Shown here: piece by piece, positions 22,061 to 34,024 of the stretch
Layout: each line of letters opens with the position of its first letter
Numbering within the stretch: the first letter of the stretch is position 1
Assembly (NCBI GenBank): GCA_943736015.1
Contig: OX031065.1
Coordinates: 22,334,427 to 22,398,426, forward strand
DNA length: 64,000 nt
Direction: 5' to 3'
From: Tridacna crocea
Taxonomy: Eukaryota > Mollusca > Bivalvia > Cardiida > Cardiidae
Notes under the pieces: model-generated
What the model was told of the DNA's origin: nothing
The model's input: only the letters and a program-made list of their open reading frames with translations
Database searches by the model: none
Made by a program: the position numbers and the translations under genes

Positions 22061-22271
22061 GTGTGTTTTTCTTTTATACCCTTTAGACAACTAAGTGCGA
22101 CTCACCGACCTTTCGCAGAAATTCTAGATCAAGATCAGACTGCACAGAGCGTGGGATGTTTGGAAAAGGGGTCATCGATATTACTCGAGCCTATTTTTGT
22201 CACTATTATGTCGTCTTCAGTATCAAGTAAACTTGCCAATTACGGAAAAAGAGCTACATGTACTCTTTGAA

Positions 22272-22508
22272 TTAACCCTTTCCCAAAACGGCAAATTTTG
22301 GACCACACCAAACCGAAAACATTCTGCAGGTGATAACTTAACAGAACTTGCTATATAAAAAGATGATTTTTCTATATGATAGGGTAGAAAACATTGTGGG
22401 AAAAGGAGAAAATGCTGGTTACCAGCATTTTCTCCTTTTCCCAAAATGTTTTCAAAATGCTTCTATTCCTGACTCGTAAAAACCAGGGATTGTTTGGAAA
22501 AGGGTTAA
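22272..22508. mobile_element. Family A MITE, complete
   Basis: TTAACCCTTTCCCAAAACGG at the left and TTTGGAAAAGGGTTAA at the right. The hairpin GAGAAAATGCTGGTTACCAG is well kept. Confidence 0.87.
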
Positions 22509-22509
22509 C

Positions 22510-23035
22510 GTCTAATCAGATACTATATAGTTATTGGAAATCAAATCCACCAATCATTGCTCACGATTTGACTTCCGGACTAAATTGCTTAAGCTTTCTG
22601 ATATTTATCTTCCGTCAAACTGATATTATACAAATAGGCTTTACGAAAGCCGCGAGAATTTTTAAACCTCTTGGTTCGTGTGATCGAGGACATTAAAGAA
22701 CCATGCGTGACTTCGGACGAGTTTTTTTCTGTCTTTTGGACAATCCCCTTCAACAAAAAATAACCAGGGGACTTTTTGGGGTGTGGCCCGTATTAGCAAT
22801 GGGTGGGAACAACAAATAAACAGACATTTATTTTCCGGTAAAATACAAAATACCTCAACTGTTGTCTGTGAACTGACCAAATCAAAGCGATAACGCACTG
22901 AAGGCAGCGGATTTCTTTTCCTGCTCCGAATATAGTCGTCCTGGCTGGTACAAAGTCATCTGCGATACCACGATAATTCGAAAATATCTAATTCGCATAC
23001 ATGACGCCACCTAACCACTGTTTATTCGATCGAAT
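22510..23035. other. Unassigned intergenic stretch
   Basis: No motif, hairpin or tandem structure was recognised. Confidence 0.35.
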
Positions 23036-23185
23036 TGATTGGTTGGTTGGTTGGTTATATTGGAGTTTAACGCCACTTTAACAGCTAAGGTCATATCCTG
23101 GCGGTCCGTGACGCACATGTGTTTCCTGTCTTTCTCACACCGGTACTAACACAGCTTTCTTTCCAAAGCCACCGACCAATCGAAT
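23036..23185 (-). mobile_element. SINE fragment, relative of 41139-41401
   Basis: A (TTGG)n-like tail is followed by GAGTTTAACGCCACTTTAAC, GTGACGCACATGTGTTTCC and TTTCCAAAGCCACCGA, as in the 41.1 kb SINE. It is cut off before the tRNA-like head. Confidence 0.75.
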
Positions 23186-23548
23186 TGAAAGCAGATTTTT
23201 TTTTTATTGTATCGGTTAAAAATGATAGGTATATCTCCATTAATGATAAAATACATTGGATAATAACAAATTGCGATGATAGGGCACAATTTTCCTCCAT
23301 GTTTTGGAAATACTCTCCATAAAACCAATAATTCTTGTTTGGCAAATGATGGTCATCTGCTGTGACGTCATAAACCTCACCAGAAACAAAAAATGACGGT
23401 ACTTAAGTCGTTTTTTGAAAATAAAAGTCACATTTTTTACGATTTTCCAAATTACAAGAATTAACGCGCTACTATACCGGACTTCCTCCTGAGCACCTGT
23501 AGTCAACATGGTAGCTTGACCCAGATATTTTTGTCCAAAAAACACAAA

Positions 23549-23778
23549 TTAACTCTTTACCAAAACGACAAAATCTACATTGGTCCAAATTGAAAGCACT
23601 TGCAGACGACAAAATAAACGTAACTCAAAAAATGAAGTTTGTTTCCAGCAGGGTAGAAAACATTGTGGGAAAAGGAGAAAATGCTGGTTACCAGCATTTT
23701 CTCCTTTTTCCCGCAAAGTTTTTGAAAAGCCTCTATTTCAGGGTCGTCAAAAACATGGATTGTTTGGGAAAGGGTTAA
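23549..23778. mobile_element. Family A MITE, complete
   Basis: TTAACTCTTTACCAAAACGA and GTTTGGGAAAGGGTTAA ends. The hairpin GAGAAAATGCTGGTTACCAG has one small stem asymmetry (CCTTTTTCCCGC). Confidence 0.88.
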
Positions 23779-24339
23779 GTTTTGATAGTGCACATTTATT
23801 GTAACTTTACATGCAACATTTTATCACAGTATTGGAAAATGTAACATGCGAGTTCTCTCTGTTGTAGTGAATTTTTAGCGAAATTAAGTACCAAGGTACC
23901 CTCGAGGACCATCCTACATGCTACTATTTGGTATTTTCTACGAGTATAAACAAATTTAAATAAATAAAAACGGAAAGTTATCGAGTGAACGTATAAGAGG
24001 TATTCTATTGTATAAATGTTCCAGATGGTCGAGAGGTGTTTAACTCGGCAAATTTTAGTTTTATCGCCAATGACACCCCACCCCCAGGGGTTTAGTTTCA
24101 AATCAAAAGATCAAAAATTGAATTAACCAATCAATTACGTTTTTATAACTTCCGGTACTTTTTTCGGTGCCTAGAATAGGCATAGAAATTACCCTTCCCT
24201 GCAAAATTACCCATAGAACAATGACCCGGGTCATTCCTCTACTTCTGGGGTAATTTTGTAGGGAAGGGTAATATCTCTGCATTACACCGGCTTTTTGGAT
24301 TCACTCTTTCAGTTCCATTGTTCTTAAATTAGGGCTTTG

Positions 24340-24415
24340 CTGGCTGCACATTTAGATCAAAGATCAGACTTCACAGTGATCTTTGATCTATGGAGGCCAC
24401 TAATTTAGTCAAGCC
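24340..24415. mobile_element. Family F hairpin fragment
   Basis: TTTAGATCAAAGATCAGACT and AGTGATCTTTGATCTATGGA form a shortened hairpin whose GTGCAGTCT portion is missing. Confidence 0.6.
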
Positions 24416-24454
24416 TCTACAAGATACTCGTTTCCTATAGAAAAGAAATAGGTC

Positions 24455-24756
24455 CTCGGTTTACTTCAAAAGCCTCGTAACTACACCTTGTTTCAAGCTG
24501 TAGTTACGAGGATTTTAAGTTAACTTTTTACTCCATAAAGCATTTCTATGGTTTTTCTAATTGACCCTAAATAACAGCAAGGATGAAGCTGTTTCTCATG
24601 TGTATATGACACCTTTTGATAGCATAGAAAACATTGTGGCAATAGGTGAAATTGCTCGTGACGAGCAATTTCACCTTTTGGCACAATGTTTTCCAAACGC
24701 TCCTACAAGCAATGTGTAGAAATGAGTATCTATGGAGTAAAGAGTTAACCGACGAG
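24455..24756. mobile_element. Family E palindrome interrupted by a TTAA element
   Basis: The left part runs CTCGGTTTACTTCAAAAGCC to GTTACGAGGATTTTAAG. The last bases of the palindrome, CCGACGA, reappear only after 24748. Joining across 24520-24748 restores a typical family E unit with a TTAA at the junction. Confidence 0.82.
24520..24748. mobile_element. Variant B TTAA MITE nested in family E
   Basis: TTAACTTTTTACTCCATAAA at the left and TGGAGTAAAGAGTTAA at the right. The hairpin GGTGAAATTGCTCGTGACGA continues GCAATTTCACC. It resembles 18368-18598 almost throughout. Confidence 0.9.
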
Positions 24757-25040
24757 GTTTCATTCAAAGGTCTAGCATTCAAACAAGAAAGTCATTCGCT
24801 TTATGGGATTGATTTGCGAGACAAAGAAGTATATACTAATATGATCAATGGCAAAAAAAACTGATCTTTTTTTCTGAACTTACTTCCTGGTTTTGTGAAA
24901 TACCTAGAAGAATGACAGCTGTGGTTATAATGATACGTGATGTGTCTTCGTCATTTTTGGAAAATTTGAGACAGAACTGTCGTGTTATATTTCGTCTTTA
25001 AATACCCTCAAAGTAAAACGAGCCGACTTTGCTTTCTGGT

Positions 25041-27888
25041 AAGGGGGGGTCTCACCCTATATGAAATTTACATAGGGACCTGCCCACGCCCAGAAGTTTA
25101 TGAAAATTTATGTGAAGGTAGTGTATTACATGAGGATTATATTACTAAAAAGAAATTTCTTCCGTCTACCACAGTTTTTGATTTTTTGAATTTTTTAGAA
25201 TTTTTGATAAAAAATGGGTGTGCCTCAATTAAAGGAGCCCACAGTCCTTCTGATTTTTGATTTGCTGACCAAATTTGTTCCTAAAATAATGCTTATTAAT
25301 CTCTAATCATGTATGAACCTTTAGTTTATATTGTTATATTGAACAAAATTGACCATATCAATTTTTGATTGAAGTGACCCCCAAATTTCACATTTGTAAA
25401 ATATTTTGAACAAATTGAATTGTTATTTTCACCATGTTACAGGTCTTGTCAACCTATGAAATTGATATTGAATTTGACCACAAATATGCTTGTTCTTATC
25501 CTAAAATATCAAGAAAAAATAAAACCGGTAACATAGTCTTTTTTTAATTTTAGTCTTAATGGTCAAATTTTCTCAAAATGTAAAATTCACATTTTTTTTT
25601 AGTTTTGTTTTAGGGTTTTTATTATTGTTTATTTACGCATGTTTATGATTTGTGCGATGTTCTGGTATAAGAAACTTCGCATACAATCAAAAGATAATGC
25701 TTTATTTACCAAAAAGAGTTTTTGCAGAAATAATAGCACCTTGTTGAACACCATAAAGAAAATCAAAAATAGCAATATTAAAACTCAATTGAAAGTCTGA
25801 TAATGAAAATAGATCAGATGTTATCTATTAAAACTGCTCCTATGCGGACTTCTGAGGAGTTTACTATTACTCAGTGCAAACAGATAATTTAACACTACTT
25901 ATTAATGATTTTTATTTTGTTTCACTCTCATTAAGCCAATTCTATACATCTTTTCCATATGATACCATATGATGTCCTATGAACAACCTACTAAGGTGTA
26001 AATAATTAGACTTCTTGTCCTAAGTTTTACAAATAGTAAAATGTGTGAAAACCACAATGGAATTACCCAATTGATGTATAAATAATACAAAGTGTAAATT
26101 GATATGAAAAAGAAACACTGATATAAACAAGAGGAGAATAACCAAAGCTCAGAGAACCAAAGAGAGTGGAATACAGCTAAATAATGCTTAATCTTTTCTG
26201 TCACCCTTTTGTGAACTTCAGCCTTGACTGCAAATTGCTGAAGTCAAAAATGTATAAACAACTTTTAATAGAATTAAGTCTGTATTAATGTAGCTATGTT
26301 TTTTCAATTATTGGCAACTACAAAAGCTAGTATCAAATATGACAAAACATAGACTAAAATACATGTAATAAGTAAACTACTCTCTTAGCTGATGAAGTGC
26401 AACAAGGCAGAATGAAATGTTTCAATTAGAAAGTAGTTTAGGCATGAGTGTTACACTAGCGTTTAAAATGTGACTTTTGGAGTTACAGAAGAAAGCAGTT
26501 TCAATGAAATACCAGTATGAGTACATGTACTTTTTGAAAAGCTATACAGTCAGACTTTGTTCAAAGAAATGAATTGTGTATGACTGCAGAAAACGGTTAA
26601 CAAATATAGGAGTATTGTATAATGATGTAGAAGTGTTTTCTTGTTCTTTTCTGTTTAGTGGAAAGTGAATGTAATTGATAATCACTTTTAGTCTTTGTAG
26701 CCAGTATCAACCTCAAGGAAAAACAATTTGTTGATATCACGATGACTCTTGTTAAAACCATTCATATGTATAAAGAAAATCATCATTAAGGATGTTCAAA
26801 TATATAAAAAAATATAAAATATGTTTTCAGACACAAGTATGTTTTGCTGACAGTTTTTTAATTCAAACTTCAAAGTTGTTGATATAGGTAACCTTACTAA
26901 TTGCCAGGTACTGCCAGACCATTAACGTATGCACGAGTTGCATCTAGATGGTGTTAACAATATTGCTATTAGTATAATAATTGATTTACTGGTTGTCATC
27001 TGAATGTCTTTGTTAAGACATGCATATATCTATGGTAAAAGTGGAGCACCCTGTCTAATACTCTTTTAATGATAAGCCACTTTCTTCAGATGATTGTCCT
27101 ATTGAAAATTAGAAGTGTAGAATATATTTTGGGATAAAAGGAATATTTATTAAATAAAAATAATTTGTGAATTGGTGTTTTTTGGGGTTTATTTTCATAC
27201 ATGCTACTTTCTTAGGAAAATATCTGTATAATTACTGCTATACCTTTACAGAAGTCTGTTTCTGTATGTGAATCTTTCATTTATCATAGTTAGTTATGCA
27301 AAAATATCGATATTATTGCATTAGAAAGTGTTTTGGTAACCATAACACATTTTAGATGGACATTAGATTTTTGTCCAAAACACCACCTTTGCTCATATCA
27401 TGCATAATATGAGATTGTTACCGGTTTTCAAATTTTATAAAATTTTGTGTGTATTATGTAGACATACAGGGCCTACTTTCCTAGCAATTTCATAGGTTGA
27501 CAAAGACTAGAACTACCATAAATGTTTTGTTGAACTTTGTGTTTGGAAAATTTCAGTGTCAATTTTATCCATATTTTTTACATTCAAGTTTTTAAAAAAC
27601 AGTCAAGTCAATACCTATAATAGCACAATTTGTATCTAATATCTCTATAAGGTGTACCTTTACTATTCATGTTAAAGTTTTAGGAAAATAATGAATTTCG
27701 ATAACTTTGGACTTAGTTTTTTCAAGGCAGGTACCAGCCAAAACTAGGAGTACCCCAAGGTGCCCTCCTGAGACCTACATGTCTTATTTGAAGTAGATAA
27801 ATACATTTTTGCAGTTCATAGGCCAAAGGCAATTCGCATGCAAAGTATCAAGAAAATCCATGCGTGGGCGCAAATGAGACCCCCCCTT
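25041..27888. mobile_element. 2.85 kb element with 14-bp terminal inverted repeats
   Basis: AAGGGGGGGTCTCA opens and TGAGACCCCCCCTT closes the segment. A subterminal pair (CCCACGCCCAG / GCGTGGGCGC) and imperfect inner inverted pairs follow: TGTCAACCTATGAAATT near 25447 against AATTTCATAGGTTGACA near 27485, and ACCGGTAACA against TGTTACCGGT. The interior is very AT-rich with no transposase-like frame. None of the window's MITE families is inserted in it. Superfamily unknown; no convincing target duplication was seen. Confidence 0.7.
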
Positions 27889-27969
27889 TCTTTTGAATGA
27901 TATTTGTTTCCTGAAATTATAGGTTTTTTTCCTTCTATTAAATGAACGAATGCACCAGCTTTTATATTT

Positions 27970-28231
27970 AGCCCGTAACACGCCAAAGTAGTATACGGAC
28001 AATTGTGTAAAGTGTCGTGTCGGATCAGCCTGCGCTATCCGCGCAGGCTAATCCGAAACGACACTCTCCGTATTTATATAATTCTATGTTTTGCGTGATA
28101 CTACTGTAGCACAAAATCTCGTGTCGTCATAAAGTGCCGTCTCGGATTAGCCTGCGCGAAATGCTCAGGCTGATCCGAGACGACACTTTACGCACATGTC
28201 CTAATGTCCCTTTTTCGCGTGTTGTAGGCCA
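27970..28231. mobile_element. Family C MITE
   Basis: GCCCGTAACACGCCAAAG begins and CGCGTGTTGTAGGCC ends it. Both internal hairpins survive (CCTGCGCTATCCGCGCAGG and CCTGCGCGAAATGCTCAGG). Confidence 0.85.
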
Positions 28232-28239
28232 TAAGAGCA

Positions 28240-28450
28240 ATTGCTCTGGGAACAGTGGGGGCTTCAGGCATTTGCGAAAAGTATCGTGTCGGTCAGCCTG
28301 CCCGACGTAGGCCGAAACTTTGCACCATTGGTTCTTTATGTCCAAGGACCAATCTACCTCATGATTAAATCGGCTGTTTAAAAAAAAAAAAAAACGACTA
28401 TTATGGATCCATAAGTATGTAATGGTTTGCTCGGTACCATGAAACACAGA
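28240..28450. mobile_element. Family D MITE, decayed
   Basis: CAGGCATTTGCGAAAAGTAT and CGTGTCGGTCAGCCTGCCCG mark one half. The matching half is gone and an A-rich run sits near 28381. Confidence 0.55.
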
Positions 28451-28499
28451 GATGCGCGAGTATATTTTACGGAATATTCATGAAAACTGACGTACGAAT

Positions 28500-28720
28500 T
28501 GCTTGAAGAAAAAAAAAAACTAACCTTCGATGATTTTGATGATGATTACAATGATGACGATGACACTGATGTCAATGATTATGATGATAATCATGATTTT
28601 GATCAAACGGATGATGATGCTGATCAAAGAAAGACAAGAATGAGGAGAAGAAGGAGCCTCCTCCTGTTATATGTGCATGCACATGTACCTAAAAGCTACT
28701 ATTGAATTGGTCAGTTATCC
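28500..28720. repeat. Low-complexity GAT/GAC-rich stretch
   Basis: Degenerate ATGATGATGACGATGA-type sequence followed by an AGAAG-rich run. An open frame reads almost only Asp and Asn, the expected result of such a repeat, so I do not call a gene. Confidence 0.7.
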
Positions 28721-28995
28721 GGGACCATGTTGCACCAGTACCTATTTTACTGATGACGCCGGTCTATAAAGCGTAATGAAGTCCCCAATGTCCTGAGGAG
28801 TGATAAAGCAGTAGCAAGCTCATGCAGGTACATACTTAACCGATTTAATATAAAATGAAAATTTACATCCGTATTGAACAGGATGCCCTATCAATGGCTG
28901 AAGCACATACCTTACTTATCAATTGAAATGGTGCAAAAAAATCCCGTTATCCTGCATTTCACCGCTGTTTTACATCTTTAATAGGTATGATATTT

Positions 28996-29073
28996 CGTCG
29001 GTTTACCTCAAAAACCTCGTAACTACAGCTTGTTTCAAGCTGTAGTTACGAAGTTTTTGAAGTAAACCGACGA
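28996..29073. mobile_element. Family E palindrome, near perfect
   Basis: CGTCGGTTTACCTCAAAAAC is mirrored by GTTTTTGAAGTAAACCGACG, centred on AGCTTGTTTCAAGCT. Confidence 0.9.
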
Positions 29074-29275
29074 TTTGTTTGAATAGAACTTTATGCCGTT
29101 TACCAACAGTATTTCATTACCTAAGCGACAGCTTACTATTCGAACTGTAAGGGCCCATAAAACCTCTCTCACAGTGCATGCCGCCTGATATTTGTCCGCT
29201 AATCTGTGAGCACCAGATGCTGAAATTTGCATACAATGCTAGTACTGCTCAAAGCGAACTCTAATTGCAATCTAA

Positions 29276-29415
29276 AAGCGTATTCACTAACCATTCTGAA
29301 TTGTATTCTAAATCTACATTTGGAAAGCAAGAGGATTTCTGACTGGTTGAACCATTCAGTTTATAGCCAATCAGAAATTATATTACTTAAAAAATTTGAA
29401 AGCTCTTGATATTAG
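29276..29415. mobile_element. Family G MITE, decayed
   Basis: GCGTATTCACTAACCATTCT, TTTCTGACTGGTTGAACCA and TAGCCAATCAGAAATTATAT match family G. One half is trimmed. Confidence 0.7.
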
Positions 29416-29857
29416 AAAAACGTTCAGCCATCTGTAAAACCTGAATATTGCTATTTGAATATTTTTTTCAGCAAGAAAAATGTCACCAACAGTGTAGAGC
29501 TAAGATCAGACCGGACTTGTAGCCCTCTTATAATATTTAAGGTTTCTTGGGCATGGCACCGTAGGTCCCTTGGGTTGAACCATTGATACTTTGGGAAACA
29601 ACCAAATAGGTGAGCTGCCAGAGTTATATTATAAGAATACTGTTAAAACTGGGGTTAAACAACCTTGAATCAAACAAACAAAACTAAAGGATGAGGATCA
29701 CTGACAGCGAACTCTGTTGGATTACATACTAAAAAAAAAAAAGTCATGTTACAAGAGCTTTCTGTCCCTGACATTTCAGATCGAAACAAAACAAAGACAA
29801 ATTGCTCTGCAAATAGTCGGGATACCGCCGTGATATAATTAAGAATAGTCCACCCTT

Positions 29858-30046
29858 ATGGGATTCGTGTAACATCGCTTTTCATCGCCAAAATCGTACG
29901 GTTTTTGCTAAGACAGTCAGGTAATCCGTTATCGATGTGGGGAACCAGCGTATATCGGCCGATCTATTACGGATTGCCCGACTTTTACCCGAACCTGTAC
30001 ATTTTTTGGGCGATGAAAGGCGATGTCACACGAATTCCATAAGGCT
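29858..30046. mobile_element. Family I MITE
   Basis: CCTTATGGGATTCGTGTAAC is mirrored by GTCACACGAATTCCATAAGG. The inner GGGGAACCAGCGTATATCGG matches 20141-20332. Confidence 0.78.
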
Positions 30047-30057
30047 GCCTTGTTCTT

Positions 30058-30236
30058 ATCCCTTATCCTGCTAAATGACTGTAAAAAGCTTTCAATTAGG
30101 TTGTAAAACTCCAGATATTGCTGTTTCAAAGCTTTGTTTTAGAGAATGATATCTCCTTATCGGGCTGTGCAGTCTGATCTTGATCTACACTGTCCGCAAA
30201 ATGTCAGTGAGGCGCGCTTAGAGGCCTAAGAGTTAA
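30058..30236. mobile_element. Family F MITE, one hairpin arm only
   Basis: ATCCTGCTAAATGACTGTAAA, GATATCTCCTTATCGGGC and GTGCAGTCTGATCTTGATCT match the right half of F. It ends near GGCCTAAGAGTTAA. Confidence 0.65.
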
Positions 30237-30639
30237 AAAATCATTGACCGTCTAGTAAAACACCAATGCAGTTAACAAACAAAACCACCATATCATTGAC
30301 AGAATTGGGTTCACTGACAGCGAACGTCTGTTGGATTCATTTCGCCCTCTACGAGTCCATACAAATATATAACAAAAACTGTCTGGCTCTGACATTTCTT
30401 ACAACGCGGAAACAGATCGAGACAAAACAAAGATAAATTGATCTTCTTTTTTTTCCTTTCCATTCAATTGTCTTCGTGTGTTTTCCAAGAAATTCTATAT
30501 ATGTCTTTACGGTTCTGATTTTTTTTTGTCTTCGACTTCCTTATCGTTTAGGAACATTGTAACATAAAACCCTCACAAGTGAATTCAACAAAGAGAAAGA
30601 CCAAAGCTGTTTTTATCGTTGATGTATAAGGTTACTTTT

Positions 30640-30840
30640 CAACTCTTGTCCAGCTAAATAACAAAAATGCCATTTTCAGTTCGAAAGTTAAAGTCAGCAT
30701 AATGAATTTTCACAGTTATGTTTTGGAGAATGAAAAAATTATCTCCTTATAGGACAGTGTAGATCCAAAATCAGACTGCATGTTCACTAGCCTATTACAT
30801 ATTACTATACAGTCCTAATCTTAATCTACATGTTTGTTTT
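30640..30840. mobile_element. Family F MITE with inserted loop
   Basis: TCTCCTTATAGGACAGTGTA and AGATCCAAAATCAGACTGCA, then an extra ~25 bases before AGTCCTAATCTTAATCTACA. Confidence 0.65.
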
Positions 30841-30849
30841 TTTTCGGAG

Positions 30850-31735
30850 ATACCGTTTTAGCAGATGGCGAGTAAGATTAATACCCAACCTTGGAAAATC
30901 ACTACTGTTGAAAAATATTTAACCGATATTTCTTGATAACCTACCGAACGGCATGAAATAAAGAAACCAAGCTCTTGGTACATTCAGGTATTTTTTTTTT
31001 AACTTCATTTTTTTTAAAGCTTTTGCAAAGCAAATATTGAGAAGTTGCTGGGAGTACTTTATAACGTTTTAGATTGTGTTTAAGCTTTTTTCCTCTAGTT
31101 TCCGGTAGCCACATATCCCTTCAACTTCTATTCTTTATATCTTGGGAGGATGTCGAGTGGGCATATGACACTAACATTATCCTTAGATATATTGTTTGGT
31201 GGAATTTATGGCCCATTTAAGGCTTTTTAAGATTTGGGAACCGTCTTTTCGTAAAACTAATGCCAGTTAGGTGTGAAGAAGTTGTTCGCCAGGGAACTAA
31301 TAACGTGCGAATAGTCTATTAATTTTACCTTTCGGGTTTAGAAAACCCTACCCACATCCTTAAACTTTTCATACAGGAAAAACAAGTTTCTGTGCACTAG
31401 TTACCTAGGTAAAATTGCGTGCGTCTCACAACCAGATGGACATATGACAACAGACAATACTTTCTTGACTTAAGTTCTACAGTGTCTCGTCGAACATTGG
31501 AAAGAAAAATAATAATAATACAATGACTAGTAATAAAATGGTCGAACAAAAATCAATTATGTTAAAGATAATGCAATAACAATGGTAACAGCAGAAAGAC
31601 AGTTCATAATGACAACTTTAACAATGAAAGCAAATAGATCTTCATTTCTGGAGAAAATAAGAGTAAATGACATCATAAGAAGAGAAGGACATGGTTGAAA
31701 AATGAAAAAGTTGACTCATGCTTGACTAGTTAAAC
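30850..31735. other. Unassigned intergenic stretch
   Basis: No recognised gene or MITE. A TTACCTAGGTAA motif near 31401 recurs at about 50719 in another repeat. Confidence 0.35.
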
Positions 31736-31739
31736 ATTA

Positions 31740-32145
31740 TTCTATACTATTGTAATAATTTCCGATCTTCGAGAAAAGCTTTGCTTAATAGACTTGGCTT
31801 AATTTAAAAGACTATGTCTGTTATTTTTTTAGTTTAATAATTTCAGAAACTTAAACATATTAGGGCTTTTATAAAAATACGACTGATATGAACAGTTCTT
31901 AAATCTACGTACGCTGGACAGACAGATAAGAATTGATATCCATCTGCAATTTCGTTTTTGTCACAACAAGTGCAGATTCGTAAACTTCTTTCCCCTCTGT
32001 TTTTACCATATCTTCCTGTCTCAGTTCTTAATTTGTGTGATGAAAGTCTGAACTTTGATAAATATGTTCTCCATTTTCTAGGTAATACTTTTAAATAATT
32101 TACCTTACATTTCTCTCGCTTGATGTAATAATGTAACGCATTGCT
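31740..32145 (-). pseudogene. LINE reverse transcriptase C-terminal remnant
   Basis: On the minus strand one frame stays open for about 100 codons, ending at the stop at 31843-31845. It reads LSKFRLSSHKLRTETGRYG, then SLRICTCCDKNE, then YQFLSVCPAYVDLR. The order R-x-S-x-H-x-L-x-x-E-x-G-R-Y, C-x-x-C, and F-L-x-x-C-P-x-Y-x-x-x-R is the zinc-knuckle-like tail common at the C-terminus of Jockey/CR1-type LINE ORF2 proteins. Past that stop, in another frame, the text still looks like the family (LAKSIKQSF-like), so it is broken. The polymerase domain is absent: a 5'-truncated dead copy. Confidence 0.75.
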
Positions 32146-32149
32146 ATGA

Positions 32150-33915
32150 GGGAGAGTGGGTGGAGGGAGTTACGCCTCGGTAAATAACCGAAAAGAACTG
32201 TACTGAATTTTGATGGAAGTTCCACCAGAAAGGGTTAAAAGCCAAATAATAAAATAGAATATTTGTCTCGTGTAAATGTTACCGACGATGTTCACTCGAT
32301 GAAATAAATTTCGATCTTACACTTTCAAAAACAAATCTCCTCTATGCCTTACGATTCCTGGGCGGAAAATGCCGTTTTAATGTATGTGGTATAAGAAGAC
32401 TCGCCTAATAAATACAAGGACACGAGTCACAGTTTTCAATCTAAGCCTTCCTAGATACTGATCTATCTTTATTGAATCACAGTTTATAAATTCATTTTTT
32501 TAACGTGGTTTGATTTTTCCTTAACAATTCTTATCAATTACTGATTTGTAGATTTATATAGGATCTGACATGAGTTGGTTTTTGAGATAAATTTCTATCA
32601 AACGAGTCTATAAAAATTGTTATCAAGCGAACCTTTTTTACCTCAAAGGCCCAAAGGCCAACGAGTGTCAGATTCTTTTTATCAAATGACCTTGCAACAA
32701 GAATTTTAGTCCAAAATGTGTTAAACCAGAGGCTTCCATGTATAATGTGTAGTGAAATTTACTTGAAGCCTATGCCCTTCTTTGACAGGTACATGACGAA
32801 CGAAATATAGTTCCGAAGAGACTTGCATATATTGATTTTGTTAAGACTAAATGTGTCTGAATTAACAACTTTATCGTGATTAAGAATTTTAACCATCAGT
32901 TTCCTTCATGAACCGAGGTCAGCAATGTATCAGAAATAAAGCGTATAATTTCAGAGTGTTGACCAAATACAGCACTATTTTCTTATCTCACACATGTGTG
33001 AGACAAGAAAATTCGTAATGGCTGTATTACATTGAAAACAAGGAGAGTTATGTGATAACAAAAACTTCTCAGTGGTCGTTGGTGTCAGAGATCATTGCTT
33101 TTTATGTGTACCACCATGTTTATAATGAAAAGTGAAACTGTTCCAAAACAGTGGTCTTCTAGATAGCAAAGAGGACGAGGTTAAATGTACATGTGGTCAC
33201 AGAATAAGCCGAGTTGTGATTGGTGGTGACGGAGGCCTATGGCGGGGTTTACAATTTTATCATTAAAAGTCAATATACCAGACTTATCAGAATCGCTAAC
33301 TGCTTTTTCCCTATTCATTTATCATGTATATCTATATTTATTTCAGTATCAAACCTATATGATTCTGACGGTTTGGTGGGCGGCTTTTTTTTCTGGTACA
33401 GACTACATGTATATGCTTTACCTAAATACATCACACATCACGAACTCACTTTCTGTTAATATTTTATAACCATGATTTTATTTAGGATATAAAAAGCAAT
33501 GTGTATGTGTTGTAAACCTTGGGGATGGTTTTAGGGAATTATCGCTTGCTCTGTACTCTTTTGTACAACTAATGTTACTGATTATCCTGTGCAATTTGTT
33601 TATACTTAAGTTCCCTTTCAGAGTCCAATGATAACTGAATTAGGTTCTGTGAATAGACTCTAAATGGCATATGCAAAAAATATCTATTCAGGTTAGCCTG
33701 CGTTGATGCTTTTTAGTTAATGGCGAGTCTCCTTCATGCCAAGGAGTCCAACCTGGCTCAAAGAATTGTAACCTATCACTCAAAAAGGGACTATCAGGGA
33801 ATTCTGTACATTGATTAGATGAAAACAGATCAACGATAGTGCAGGTCAGTTTAAGTTGATAATTCAAAAAGGATTTTATGAAAAGGTACAACGACCACTT
33901 TTCACACAGAATTGC
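32150..33915. other. Mostly unassigned, with a repeat shared with 50.4-50.6 kb
   Basis: 32170-32325 shares CAGAAAGGGTTAAAAGC and GATGAAATAAATTTCGATCTT with 50459-50605, partly in inverted order. A 50-bp hairpin (CTTATCTCACACATGTGTGA) lies at 32970-33020. The frames at 33.2-33.9 kb have no recognisable motif. Confidence 0.45.
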
Positions 33916-33919
33916 CATT

Positions 33920-34022
33920 AAAGTGAAAAGTGTCAACCCTTGTCAGCCCGCAAAATTCGCGCAGTGTGATGAGGGTTGACTTTTGTCGCAGTTCACAGAG
34001 TGTCCTTTTTTCCGTGATGGGT
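33920..34022. mobile_element. D-related MITE, half copy
   Basis: GAAAAGTGTCAACCCTTGTC, GTGATGAGGGTTGACTTTTG and TTTTTTCCGTGATGGGTCAC match the right half of 20842-21092. Confidence 0.75.
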
Positions 34023-34024
34023 CA

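Larger units (their letters stand above)
29690..30445 (+). repeat. Pair of diverged direct repeats
   Basis: 29690-29803 and 30308-30443 share TCACTGACAGCGAAC, TGTTGGATT, CTGACATTTC and GAAACAAAACAAAGACAAATTG, later with small changes. A family I MITE and a family F copy lie between them. Confidence 0.65.

Noticed and set aside
24982..25260. 92-codon plus-strand frame at the left end of the 2.85 kb element
   Set aside because: It starts outside the element and crosses its terminus; there is no transposase motif, so chance is the simplest explanation.
28499..28705. Acidic 68-residue frame
   Set aside because: It is Asp/Asn-rich and derived from degenerate GAT repeats, with no supporting context.
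33688..33936. 82-codon minus-strand frame
   Set aside because: It reads fairly protein-like but has no recognisable domain, splice sites or neighbours to support it.
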